Positions 1 to 12,900 of a stretch of DNA of 64,000 nucleotides are shown here, piece by piece. The translations under genes and the position numbers were made by a program. The DNA comes from Baylisascaris procyonis (Eukaryota > Nematoda > Chromadorea > Rhabditida > Ascarididae), in contig JAZARR010000172.1 in assembly GCA_037389465.1 (NCBI GenBank), forward strand, positions 6,023,501 to 6,087,500, given 5' to 3'. The stretch's first letter is position 1, and each line of letters begins with the position of its first letter. The notes beneath the pieces were generated by a model that searched no databases, was not told where the DNA came from, and saw nothing but the letters and a program-made list of their open reading frames with translations.

Positions 1-180
1 TTATGAATAATTTAGATACAATTTTACGAACGCTATTTTCCTGGGGATGTGAGGAGAATGAGACTGAAAGAATCCTCCAACTTCATCCATCTTCCTATTG
101 CTATAACTGCTTAAAGCAAAAAATTATTCGAGTAATCTTTACAACTGCTACTTGCAGTGAAACGATGACGGTAAAACAAC
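1..180. other. Unique left flank of the 60-bp array
   Basis: AT-rich unique sequence left of the array. If the PHF14-like gene continues leftward on the minus strand this is still intron. I looked here on the minus strand for the missing half of the second PHD finger and found no matching Cys/His spacing. Only short open frames are present on either strand. Confidence 0.5.
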
Positions 181-3100
181 GAAATGGAGCACCTAGTTAA
201 ACCAAAAGAATCCGGTATTCTTTTACTTTCACTAGAATATGAAATGCAGCATCTAGTTAAACCAAAAGAATCCGGTATTCTTTTACTTTCACTAGAATAT
301 GAAATGCAGCATCTAGTTAAACCAAAAGAATCCGGTATTCTTTTACTTTCACTAGAATATGAAATGCAGCATCTAGTTAAACCAAAAGAATCCGGTATTC
401 TTTTACTTTCACTAGAATATGAAATGCAGCATCTAGTTAAACCAAAAGAATCCGGTATTCTTTTACTTTCACTAGAATATGAAATGCAGCATCTAGTTAA
501 ACCAAAAGAATCCGGTATTCTTTTACTTTCACTAGAATATGAAATGCAGCATCTAGTTAAACCAAAAGAATCCGGTATTCTTTTACTTTCACTAGAATAT
601 GAAATGCAGCATCTAGTTAAACCAAAAGAATCCGGTATTCTTTTACTTTCACTAGAATATGAAATGCAGCATCTAGTTAAACCAAAAGAATCCGGTATTC
701 TTTTACTTTCACTAGAATATGAAATGCAGCATCTAGTTAAACCAAAAGAATCCGGTATTCTTTTACTTTCACTAGAATATGAAATGCAGCATCTAGTTAA
801 ACCAAAAGAATCCGGTATTCTTTTACTTTCACTAGAATATGAAATGCAGCATCTAGTTAAACCAAAAGAATCCGGTATGCTTTTACTTTCACTAGAATAT
901 GAAATGCAGCATCTAGTTAAACCAAAAGAATCCGGTATGCTTTTACTTTCACTAGAATATGAAATGCAGCATCTAGTTAAACCAAAAGAATCCGGTATTC
1001 TTTTACTTTCACTAGAATATGAAATGCAGCATCTAGTTAAACCAAAAGAATCCGGTATGCTTTTACTTTCACTAGAATATGAAATGCAGCATCTAGTTAA
1101 ACCAAAAGAATCCGGTATTCTTTTACTTTCACTAGAATATGAAATGCAGCATCTAGTTAAACCAAAAGAATCCGGTATTCTTTTACTTTCACTAGAATAT
1201 GAAATGCAGCATCTAGTTAAACCAAAAGAATCCGGTATTCTTTTACTTTCACTAGAATATGAAATGCAGCATCTAGTTAAACCAAAAGAATCCGGTATTC
1301 TTTTACTTTCACTAGAATATGAAATGCAGCATCTAGTTAAACCAAAAGAATCCGGTATTCTTTTACTTTCACTAGAATATGAAATGCAGCATCTAGTTAA
1401 ACCAAAAGAATCCGGTATGCTTTTACTTTCACTAGAATATGAAATGCAGCATCTAGTTAAACCAAAAGAATCCGGTATTCTTTTACTTTCACTAGAATAT
1501 GAAATGCAGCATCTAGTTAAACCAAAAGAATCCGGTATTCTTTTACTTTCACTAGAATATGAAATGCAGCATCTAGTTAAACCAAAAGAATCCGGTATTC
1601 TTTTACTTTCACTAGAATATGAAATGCAGCATCTAGTTAAACCAAAAGAATCCGGTATTCTTTTACTTTCACTAGAATATGAAATGCAGCATCTAGTTAA
1701 ACCAAAAGAATCCGGTATTCTTTTACTTTCACTAGAATATGAAATGCAGCATCTAGTTAAACCAAAAGAATCCGGTATTCTTTTACTTTCACTAGAATAT
1801 GAAATGCAGCATCTAGTTAAACCAAAAGAATCCGGTATTCTTTTACTTTCACTAGAATATGAAATGCAGCATCTAGTTAAACCAAAAGAATCCGGTATGC
1901 TTTTACTTTCACTAGAATATGAAATGCAGCATCTAGTTAAACCAAAAGAATCCGGTATTCTTTTACTTTCACTAGAATATGAAATGCAGCATCTAGTTAA
2001 ACCAAAAGAATCCGGTATGCTTTTACTTTCACTAGAATATGAAATGCAGCATCTAGTTAAACCAAAAGAATCCGGTATTCTTTTACTTTCACTAGAATAT
2101 GAAATGCAGCATCTAGTTAAACCAAAAGAATCCGGTATTCTTTTACTTTCACTAGAATATGAAATGCAGCATCTAGTTAAACCAAAAGAATCCGGTATTC
2201 TTTTACTTTCACTAGAATATGAAATGCAGCATCTAGTTAAACCAAAAGAATCCGGTATTCTTTTACTTTCACTAGAATATGAAATGCAGCATCTAGTTAA
2301 ACCAAAAGAATCCGGTATTCTTTTACTTTCACTAGAATATGAAATGCAGCATCTAGTTAAACCAAAAGAATCCGGAATTCTTTTACTTTCACTAGAATAT
2401 GAAATGCAGCATCTAGTTAAACCAAAAGAATCCGGTATTCTTTTACTTTCACTAGAATATGAAATGCAGCATCTAGTTAAACCAAAAGAATCCGGTATTC
2501 TTTTACTTTCACTAGAATATGAAATGCAGCATCTAGTTAAACCAAAAGAATCCGGTATTCTTTTACTTTCACTAGAATATGAAATGCAGCATCTAGTTAA
2601 ACCAAAAGAATCCGGTATTCTTTTACTTTCACTAGAATATGAAATGCAGCATCTAGTTAAACCAAAAGAATCCGGTATGCTTTTACTTTCACTAGAATAT
2701 GAAATGCAGCATCTAGTTAAACCAAAAGAATCCGGTATTCTTTTACTTTCACTAGAATATGAAATGCAGCATCTAGTTAAACCAAAAGAATCCGGTATTC
2801 TTTTACTTTCACTAGAATATGAAATGCAGCATCTAGTTAAACCAAAAGAATCCGGTATTCTTTTACTTTCACTAGAATATGAAATGCAGCATCTAGTTAA
2901 ACCAAAAGAATCCGGTATTCTTTTACTTTCACTAGAATATGAAATGCAGCATCTAGTTAAACCAAAAGAATCCGGTATGCTTTTACTTTCACTAGAATAT
3001 GAAATGCAGCATCTAGTTAAACCAAAAGAATCCGGTATTCTTTTACTTTCACTAGAATATGAAATGCAGCATCTAGTTAAACCAAAAGAATCCGGTATTC

Positions 3101-6100
3101 TTTTACTTTCACTAGAATATGAAATGCAGCATCTAGTTAAACCAAAAGAATCCGGTATGCTTTTACTTTCACTAGAATATGAAATGCAGCATCTAGTTAA
3201 ACCAAAAGAATCCGGTATTCTTTTACTTTCACTAGAATATGAAATGCAGCATCTAGTTAAACCAAAAGAATCCGGTATTCTTTTACTTTCACTAGAATAT
3301 GAAATGCAGCATCTAGTTAAACCAAAAGAATCCGGTATTCTTTTACTTTCACTAGAATATGAAATGCAGCATCTAGTTAAACCAAAGGAATCCGGTATGC
3401 TTTTACTTTCACTAGAATATGAAATGCAGCATCTAGTTAAACCAAAAGAATCCGGTATTCTTTTACTTTCACTAGAATATGAAATGCAGCATCTAGTTAA
3501 ACCAAAAGAATCCGGTATTCTTTTACTTTCACTAGAATATGAAATGCAGCATCTAGTTAAACCAAAAGAATCCGGTATTCTTTTACTTTCACTAGAATAT
3601 GAAATGCAGCATCTAGTTAAACCAAAAGAATCCGGTATTCTTTTACTTTCACTAGAATATGAAATGCAGCATCTAGTTAAACCAAAAGAATCCGGTATGC
3701 TTTTACTTTCACTAGAATATGAAATGCAGCATCTAGTTAAACCAAAAGAATCCGGTATGCTTTTACTTTCACTAGAATATGAAATGCAGCATCTAGTTAA
3801 ACCAAAAGAATCCGGTATTCTTTTACTTTCACTAGAATATGAAATGCAGCATCTAGTTAAACCAAAAGAATCCGGTATGCTTTTACTTTCACTAGAATAT
3901 GAAATGCAGCATCTAGTTAAACCAAAAGAATCCGGTATTCTTTTACTTTCACTAGAATATGAAATGCAGCATCTAGTTAAACCAAAAGAATCCGGTATTC
4001 TTTTACTTTCACTAGAATATGAAATGCAGCATCTAGTTAAACCAAAAGAATCCGGTATGCTTTTACTTTCACTAGAATATGAAATGCAGCATCTAGTTAA
4101 ACCAAAAGAATCCGGTATGCTTTTACTTTCACTAGAATATGAAATGCAGCATCTAGTTAAACCAAAAGAATCCGGTATGCTTTTACTTTCACTAGAATAT
4201 GAAATGCAGCATCTAGTTAAACCAAAAGAATCCGGTATTCTTTTACTTTCATTAGAATATGAAATGCAGCATCTAGTTAAACCAAAAGAATCCGGTATTC
4301 TTTTACTTTCACTAGAATATGAAATGCAGCATCTAGTTAAACCAAAAGAATCCGGTATGCTTTTACTTTCACTAGAATATGAAATGCAGCATCTAGTTAA
4401 ACCAAAAGAATCCGGTATGCTTTTACTTTCACTAGAATATGAAATGCAGCATCTAGTTAAACCAAAAGAATCCGGTATTCTTTTACTTTCACTAGAATAT
4501 GAAATGCAGCATCTAGTTAAACCAAAAGAATCCGGTATTCTTTTACTTTCACTAGAATATGAAATGCAGCATCTAGTTAAACCAAAAGAATCCGGTATTC
4601 TTTTACTTTCACTAGAATATGAAATGCAGCATCTAGTTAAACCAAAAGAATCCGGTATGCTTTTACTTTCACTAGAATATGAAATGCAGCATCTATTTAA
4701 ACCAAAAGAATCCGGTATGCTTTTACTTTCACTAGAATATGAAATGCAGCATCTAGTTAAACCAAAAGAATCCGGTATGCTTTTACTTTCACTAGAATAT
4801 GAAATGCAGCATCTAGTTAAACCAAAAGAATCCGGTATTCTTTTACTTTCACTAGAATATGAAATGCAGCATCTAGTTAAACCAAAAGAATCCGGTATTC
4901 TTTTACTTTCACTAGAATATGAAATGCAGCATCTAGTTAAACCAAAAGAATCCGGTATTCTTTTACTTTCACTAGAATATGAAATGCAGCATCTAGTTAA
5001 ACCAAAAGAATCCGGTATGCTTTTACTTTCACTAGAATATGGAATGCAGCATCTAGTTAAACCAAAAGAATCCGGTATGCTTTTACTTTCACTAGAATAT
5101 GAAATGCAGCATCTAGTTAAACCAAAAGAATCCGGTATGCTTTTACTTTCACTAGAATATGAAATGCAGCATCTAGTTAAACCAAAAGAATCCGGTATTC
5201 TTTTACTTTCACTAGAATATGGAATGCAGCATCTCGTTAAACCAAAAGAATCCGGTATGCTTTTACTTTCACTAGAATATGAAATGCAGCATCTAGTTAA
5301 AACAAAAGAATCCGGTATGCTTTTACTTTCACTAGAATATGAAATGCAGCATCTAGTTAAACCAAAAGAATCCGGTATGCTTTTACTTTCACTAGAATAT
5401 GAAATGCAGCATCTAGTTAAACCAAAAGAATCCGGTATGCTTTTACTTTCACTAGAATATGAAATGCAGCATCTAGTTAAACCAAAAGAATCCGGTATGC
5501 TTTTACTTTCACTAGAATATGAAATGCAGCATCTAGTTAAACCAAAAGAATCCGGTATGCTTTTACTTTCACTAGAATATGAAATGCAGCATCTAGTTAA
5601 ACCAAAAGAATCCGGTATGCTTTTACTTTCACTAGAATATGAAATGCAGCATCTAGTTAAACCAAAAGAATCCGGTATGCTTTTACTTTCACTAGAATAT
5701 GAAATGCAGCATCTAGTTAAACCAAAAGAATCCGGTATGCTTTTACTTTCACTAGAATATGAAATGCAGCATCTAGTTAAACCAAAAGAATCCGGTATGC
5801 TTTTACTTTCACTAGAATATGAAATGCAGCATCTAGTTAAACCAAAAGAATCCGGTATGCTTTTACTTTCACTAGAATATGAAATGCAGCATCTAGTTAA
5901 ACCAAAAGAATCCGGTATGCTTTTACTTTCACTAGAATATGAAATGCAGCATCTAGTTAAACCAAAAGAATCCGGTATGCTTTTACTTTCACTAGAATAT
6001 GAAATGCAGCATCTAGTTAAACCAAAAGAATCCGGTATGCTTTTACTTTCACTAGAATATGAAATGCAGCATCTAGTTAAACCAAAAGAATCCGGTATGC

Positions 6101-9100
6101 TTTTACTTTCACTAGAATATGAAATGCAGCATCTAGTTAAACCAAAAGAATCCGGTATGCTTTTACTTTCACTAGAATATGAAATGCAGCATCTAGTTAA
6201 ACCAAAAGAATCCGGTATTCTTTTACTTTCACTAGAATATGAAATGCAGCATCTAGTTAAACCAAAAGAATCCGGTATGCTTTTACTTTCACTAGAATAT
6301 GAAATGCAGCATCTAGTTAAACCAAAAGAATCCGGTATTCTTTTACTTTCACTAGAATATGAAATGCAGCATCTAGTTAAACCAAAAGAATCCGGTATTC
6401 TTTTACTTTCACTAGAATATGAAATGCAGCATCTAGTTAAACCAAAAGAATCCGGTATTCTTTTACTTTCACTAGAATATGAAATGCAGCATCTAGTTAA
6501 ACCAAAAGAATCCGGTATTCTTTTACCTTCACTAGAATATGAAATGCAGCATCTAGTTAAACCAAAAGAATCCGGTATGCTTTTACTTTCACTAGAATAT
6601 GAAATGCAGCATCTAGTTAAACCAAAAGAATCCGGTATTCTTTTACTTTCACTAGAATATGAAATGCAGCATCTAGTTAAACCAAAAGAATCCGGTATGC
6701 TTTTACTTTCACTAGAATATGAAATGCAGCATCTAGTTAAACCAAAAGAATCCGGTATTCTTTTACTTTCACTAGAATATGAAATGCAGCATCTAGTTAA
6801 ACCAAAAGAATCCGGTATTCTTTTACTTTCACTAGAATATGAAATGCAGCATCTAGTTAAACCAAAAGAATCCGGTATTCTTTTACTTTCACTAGAATAT
6901 GAAATGCAGCATCTAGTTAAACCAAAAGAATCCGGTATGCTTTTACTTTCACTAGAATATGAAATGCAGCATCTAGTTAAACCAAAAGAATCCGGTATTC
7001 TTTTACTTTCACTAGAATATGAAATGCAGCATCTAGTTAAACCAAAAGAATCCGGTATTCTTTTACTTTCACTAGAATATGAAATGCAGCATCTAGTTAA
7101 ACCAAAAGAATCCGGTATTCTTTTACCTTCACTAGAATATGAAATGCAGCATCTAGTTAAACCAAAAGAATCCGGTATTCTTTTACCTTCACTAGAATAT
7201 GAAATGCAGCATCTAGTTAAACCAAAAGAATCCGGTATTCTTTTACTTTCACTAGAATATGAAATGCAGCATCTAGTTAAACCAAAAGAATCCGGTATTC
7301 TTTTACCTTCACTAGAATATGAAATGCAGCATCTAGTTAAACCAAAAGAATCCGGTATTCTTTTACCTTCACTAGAATATGAAATGCAGCATCTAGTTAA
7401 ACCAAAAGAATCCGGTATTCTTTTACTTTCACTAGAATATGAAATGCAGCATCTAGTTAAACCAAAAGAATCCGGTATTCTTTTACTTTCACTAGAATAT
7501 GAAATGCAGCATCTAGTTAAACCAAAAGAATCCGGTATTCTTTTACTTTCACTAGAATATGAAATGCAGCATCTAGTTAAACCAAAAGAATCCGGTATTC
7601 TTTTACCTTCACTAGAATATGAAATGCAGCATCTAGTTAAAACAAAAGAATCCGGTATTCTTTTACTTTCACTAGAATATGAAATGCAGCATCTAGTTAA
7701 ACCAAAAGAATCCGGTATGCTTTTACTTTCACTAGAATATGAAATGCAGCATCTAGTTAAACCAAAAGAATCCGGTATTCTTTTACTTTCACTAGAATAT
7801 GAAATGCAGCATCTAGTTAAACCAAAAGAATCCGGTATTCTTTTACTTTCACTAGAATATGAAATGTAGCATCTAGTTAAACCAAAAGAATCCGGTATTC
7901 TTTTACTTTCACTAGAATATGAAATGCAGCATCTAGTTAAACCAAAAGAATCCGGTATTCTTTTACTTTCACTAGAATATGAAATGCAGCATCTAGTTAA
8001 ACCAAAAGAATCCGGTATTCTTTTACTTTCACTAGAATATGAAATGCAGCATCTAGTTAAACCAAAAGAATCCGGTATTCTTTTACTTTCACTAGAATAT
8101 GAAATGCAGCATCTAGTTAAACCAAAAGAATCCGGTATTCTTTTACTTTCACTAGAATATGGAATGCAGCATCTAGTTAAACCAAAAGAATCCGGTATTC
8201 TTTTACTTTCACTAGAATATGAAATGCAGCATCTAGTTAAACCAAAAGAATCCGGTATGCTTTTACTTTCACTAGAATATGAAATGCAGCATCTAGTTAA
8301 ACCAAAAGAATCCGGTATGCTTTTACTTTCACTAGAATATGAAATGCAGCATCTAGTTAAACCAAAAGAATCCGGTATGCTTTTACTTTCACTAGAATAT
8401 GAAATGCAGCATCTAGTTAAACCAAAAGAATCCGGTATGCTTTTACTTTCACTAGAATATGAAATGCAGCATCTAGCTAAACCAAAAGAATCCGGTATTC
8501 TTTTACTTTCACTAGAATATGAAATGCAGCATCTAGTTAAACCAAAAGAATCCGGTATGCTTTTACTTTCACTAGAATATGAAATGCAGCATCTAGTTAA
8601 ACCAAAAGAATCCGGTATTCTTTTACTTTCACTAGAATATGAAATGCAGCATCTAGTTAAACCAAAAGAATCCGGTATGCTTTTACTTTCACTAGAATAT
8701 GAAATGCAGCATCTAGTTAAACCAAAAGAATCCGGTATTCTTTTACTTTCACTAGAATATGAAATGCAGCATCTAGTTAAACCAAAAGAATCCGGTATGC
8801 TTTTACTTTCACTAGAATATGAAATGCAGCATCTAGTTAAACCAAAAGAATCCGGTATTCTTTTACTTTCACTAGAATATGAAATGCAGCATCTAGTTGA
8901 ACCAAAAGAATCCGGTATGCTTTTACTTTCACTAGAATATGAAATGCAGCATCTAGTTAAACCAAAAGAATCCGGTATTCTTTTACTTTCACTAGAATAT
9001 GAAATGCAGCATCTAGTTAAACCAAAAGAATCCGGTATGCTTTTACTTTCACTAGAATATGAAATGCAGCATCTAGTTAAACCAAAAGAATCCGGTATTC

Positions 9101-9600
9101 TTTTACTTTCACTAGAATATGAAATGCAGCATCTAGTTAAACCAAAAGAATCCGGTATTCTTTTACTTTCACTAGAATATGAAATGCAGCATCTAGTTAA
9201 ACCAAAAGAATCCGGTATTCCTTTACTTTCACTAGAATATGAAATGCAGCATCTAGTTAAACCAAAAGAATCCGGTATGCTTTTACTTTCACTAGAATAT
9301 GAAATGCAGCATCTAGTTAAACCAAAAGAATCCGGTATTCTTTTACTTTCACTAGAATATGAAATGCAGCATCTAGTTAAACCAAAAGAATCCGGTATTC
9401 TTTTACTTTCACTAGAATATGAAATGCAGCATCTAGTTAAACCAAAAGAATCCGGTATTCTTTTACTTTCACTAGAATATGAAATGCAGCATCTAGTTAA
9501 ACCAAAAGAATCCGGTATTCTTTTACTTTCACTAGAATATGAAATGCAGCATCTAGTTAAACCAAAAGAATCCGGTATTCTTTTACTTTCACTAGAATAT
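181..9600. repeat. 60-bp tandem satellite array, 157 units
   Basis: Every unit is exactly 60 bp, so 9,420 bp equals 157 units with no indel. Units start GAAATGCAGC and end ACTAGAATAT. The first unit (181-240) differs at two bases; the next ten (241-840) are identical. The commonest variant is T or G at unit position 39; a T-to-C change at position 47 occurs in six units between 6481 and 7620. Rare singletons also occur, including C-to-T at 7867. Because 60 is a multiple of 3, one frame on each strand stays open through the array. The plus frame begins at an ATG at 184, is cut by a TAG at 7867-7869, and resumes. Changes alter the residue in roughly two thirds of distinct cases (I/M, L/P, V/F, E/G, P/T, V/A, K/E, stop), as expected without selection, so I treat it as non-coding satellite. 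It lies inside, or truncates, the minus-strand PHF14-like gene. Confidence 0.97.
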
Positions 9601-9797
9601 CTGAAACAGTCGAAATGAAGAAATTCCCATAAGAAAATACCCTAGCTTTTTTGCCAAAAAAGAAAATTCTTCAATCACTTCAAAAAACAAAACAAAAACA
9701 AAGTCCGATTCTTATTAGTTCTGTAGTTTGAGCAGTCGCTTGGATCATGCACTCCCAGTGCAAAAAACCCATAATGCCATTGTATACATGTAAGTAC
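9601..9797 (-). other. Intron sequence between last PHF14-like exon and array
   Basis: The donor GTACTT begins at 9797 after the exon codon AAG. The following 197 bp on the minus strand carry no exon that continues the PHD finger. The strand then reaches a T-rich stretch ending TTTCAG exactly where the array begins (9601-9606), a textbook nematode acceptor. Splicing there would give only two codons before a TAG in the phase left by the previous exon, so it would be a truncating event if used. Confidence 0.6.
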
Positions 9798-9975
9798 CTT
9801 ATAACAAACGCCACACATTGGTGGTGCTATGCGTTCTATGATAGTGGAATCTTTACTGTCGCCCAACGTCGAACCTCCACTAGCACGCCGATTCCTTTTA
9901 ATCAGAATTGGCGTTGTACTTGAGCGTGAAGTCGAAGTGGATGCCCTACCGATCGGTGTTTTTGGTATACGTTGC
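9798..9975 (-). CDS. PHF14: PHF14-like exon 16 (start of PHD finger 2)
   Basis: Acceptor ATTTTAG. Encodes a Ser/Thr/Arg-rich linker, then ERIAPPMCGVCYK, the first Cys pair of the next PHD finger (SCGICKK in vertebrate PHF14). The donor GTACTT falls immediately after it. The remaining zinc ligands are not found before the array, nor left of it in this window. Confidence 0.82.
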
Positions 9976-12900
9976 CTAAAATGGCATTTAGGTGCTTCAC
10001 ACGAATAATGCAACGATCCGCGAACCAACTGAGTGGTAGACAATACACCCAATAAAGAAGAAGTTAGATAACAAAATGGGTGGAAATAATCAGCAAGCTA
10101 TGATGGTGATCTACAAGCATCGAGAACCTTAGAACCCCTTCATCCTTCCTCTCTATCCATTCATGTTTGTGCTTCAGTCGATCGTAAAGAGCGAAAGTAG
10201 CGAATCCATTTTGCAGAGATTGGTGGTATATATTTTTATTAGCAATATCGTTACTAATACGAGATCAATTACAACAGTGTCTACTAATACGAAAATATCA
10301 CCACAAGTTACACCTACAATTCAGATCAAAAACATGCTCACCTCCTGATTTACGGGTCACGTTATATAAATTGTGGTCCAATAACCCCCTCCCACTTGAA
10401 TAAAACAATCAACCAACTTTGATGAGGAATCGCACATAAGTGCGGCTGGTTTTTTGATCTTCTTCACACCTAACGCAACCATTGTATTGTACCAATCCTG
10501 CAGCATACGGTGCTCTCGAGGAGAAGGGCTTTGCATCACCTTTCCCACTGTCTTCTCTATCTGAAATGAATTTCACTTTCACAAAAATATACTTCAGCTT
10601 CACATAATTTCCATAAAAGTTCACATAAAAATGCAACATCAGCAATGGAAAACCAATCACTAGCGAGCATTAACGCTCTCAAATTAAATGAAAACTCAAA
10701 TGCAATGCAATGTGATTAAATTTTATGAAAAAATTTCAGTTAGGGGACTAGAAAAAATTATAGTCTTAATTTTAATATCGAATGAGGAAGGAAGAGAACT
10801 GAAAAATGAAAAATAAAAAGTCCAATCCCCCCCTCACCCTCCTCCACACATGCACACAGGAAATACCACGTGGGCTCGTGATTGACTTTAGTTACTGCAT
10901 GATAATGGATCATAATCTTACTAAAAAAAAACACAAATAAAAAACAAAACAAAACAAGACAGAAGTTGCCTTCGGTCATTTCAGTATTGCTTCGACATTC
11001 TCCCCTTCTTAGAATAAAAACCCCTGCACTCTTTACCTAGAAATCAAAAGAATTAAGCAAAGAGAAAACCGTGGACAAACTTCTATAAGCTCTTTCTCCA
11101 AAATGCTTTGTTCTTTGCGCAATTCAACTGCTTCCGCCTCCAATTCCTTAACTCGCGATTCTTCTCTTGGAAAAACTTTATTCTCGCGTGCCTCGAAATA
11201 GCTGGAATTATAGTGTTATTACTTTCACTTCTAATCAATCTTCAGTACATCAGTGGCCAAATGAACAGTTACATCATAATAAGCATATCTTAATCATAAC
11301 GAAAAAGTTCTTATCCAAGAATTCGGAAACTCCGTGAGAAAAAAAGAGGCAGTACAAACGAGTTTCCATTCTAGAATGAGAACTACGAGTATTTTTAAAT
11401 ACCCAGGGGTTGCATGATGCTGTACTTTACCTTTAAATAGAAACAAATAAACAAAAACTTCGATCACGAAATGAATATCACAGACAAACAAAATACCTGA
11501 AAAATTATCAACCTAATTCGTTCATAACATCAGTACAAATAAATCCCTTCATTTAATAACAAGCCATATATAAACATTGTGACAAAACCCATTTACATAT
11601 ATCAGCGGCTCTTTAACTGGATTGAAGACGGAGATAGGGATGGTGAAATCGATACCTGCAGATGGAAATTCCGCAGTACAAAAAGGCAAACACCTGCCGC
11701 TTACATAATTCTCATTTTGTTGGCAGACGAACAAAAAACAAAACAAACAAACCTCACAAACTCATGCGAGAAACCTGGAGTGAGAAACTGCAGCTCGGCA
11801 CCGTCGACCCGCTTGAAATTACGCTCAAATTCTTCATCGTTTACGCCAACAGTTGCGGCCTTATCACGGAACAGGTCCAAGAACATCGCACTCGTGTTCA
11901 ATAACCGAGGGCGTTTATTGTCGTGCTGTATGAAACATTCGAAGATTAAATCGCATTTTAAAACCATACCAAACAGATAAGATGGAACGACTCCACTATT
12001 GTCTTGCCATAACCTCCATTCCCTATCACCTTCTAGCTGAGAATCAAATCACAGCAAGTGAATCATAAATGCCAATCCAAATCGTTTCTCTTCAGCAGTT
12101 CATGAGTTGTCATTTAGAAAAAGCCGTCCAAATATGATTAAAGAATTTTGTTATCGAAAGCGGCCAACAAGAACAAGCCTCAGATAACGATACAATTTCG
12201 AAAAACAACAAGAAAAATATCGGTACGTGACATTACCTGAAGAGATTCTGTTCCAAAAAGAATAATAACTTTAATTCAGAAGTATTTAGCATCTGTCACC
12301 GAAATAATAAAATATTTTTAAGCAATCTGAAACGCGCCACTATCAAATAAAAAAATCTTTGAAATTGAGAAAAAAACAAACGTAATTAGAAAAAAATTAC
12401 AAAAATAATTTCAAACCTAAAAGAAATAAACAATAAAAAAAATCAACGTAGTTGGTGGCAGGAAATTAATCACGCTTCCATTAATAAACTTAAAGAAAAC
12501 ATAATATCAAACCTCAGGCCACGCGATCGATACGCCCACCAGATTCTTGAGTAACTTCTTATGTTTCACCAGCATACGAAGCCTTAACTTTTTCATCAAC
12601 CAACAAAACAGTTAAGAAACAATGGAAGAAACATAACATTTATATATCATACAAAAACCTCGTACATCTTCAATAACGACATAATGTACGCTCACTTGAC
12701 CTTTTAATAATATCTTTTAGAACTAAAATTTTTCAGCAAAAAAGAGAGTTCGAAATGTAGCAGCAAAATAATTATCTACTTTACTACAAGCAATCAAGCA
12801 CGACCTAATCTAATGGAGATACTACAAGAAAGGTGTCACTCTTATTCGTATTTCATCCTCTATATATTGAAAAATCTATTAAAAAAATTATCAATAAAAG

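Noticed and set aside
181..9600. CRISPR array
   Set aside because: Units are contiguous identical copies with no spacers, and the surrounding genes are eukaryotic.
184..9618. Giant repeat protein of 20-residue units on the plus strand
   Set aside because: Explained by a 60-bp satellite whose unit lacks a stop in one frame. Interrupted at 7867, no promoter or splice context, substitution pattern neutral-like, and it runs antisense to a well supported gene.
10409..10660. Second open frame across PHF14-like exon 15 (GCVRCEE-containing)
   Set aside because: It breaks phase with both neighbouring exons, whereas the chosen frame matches the family and keeps phase.
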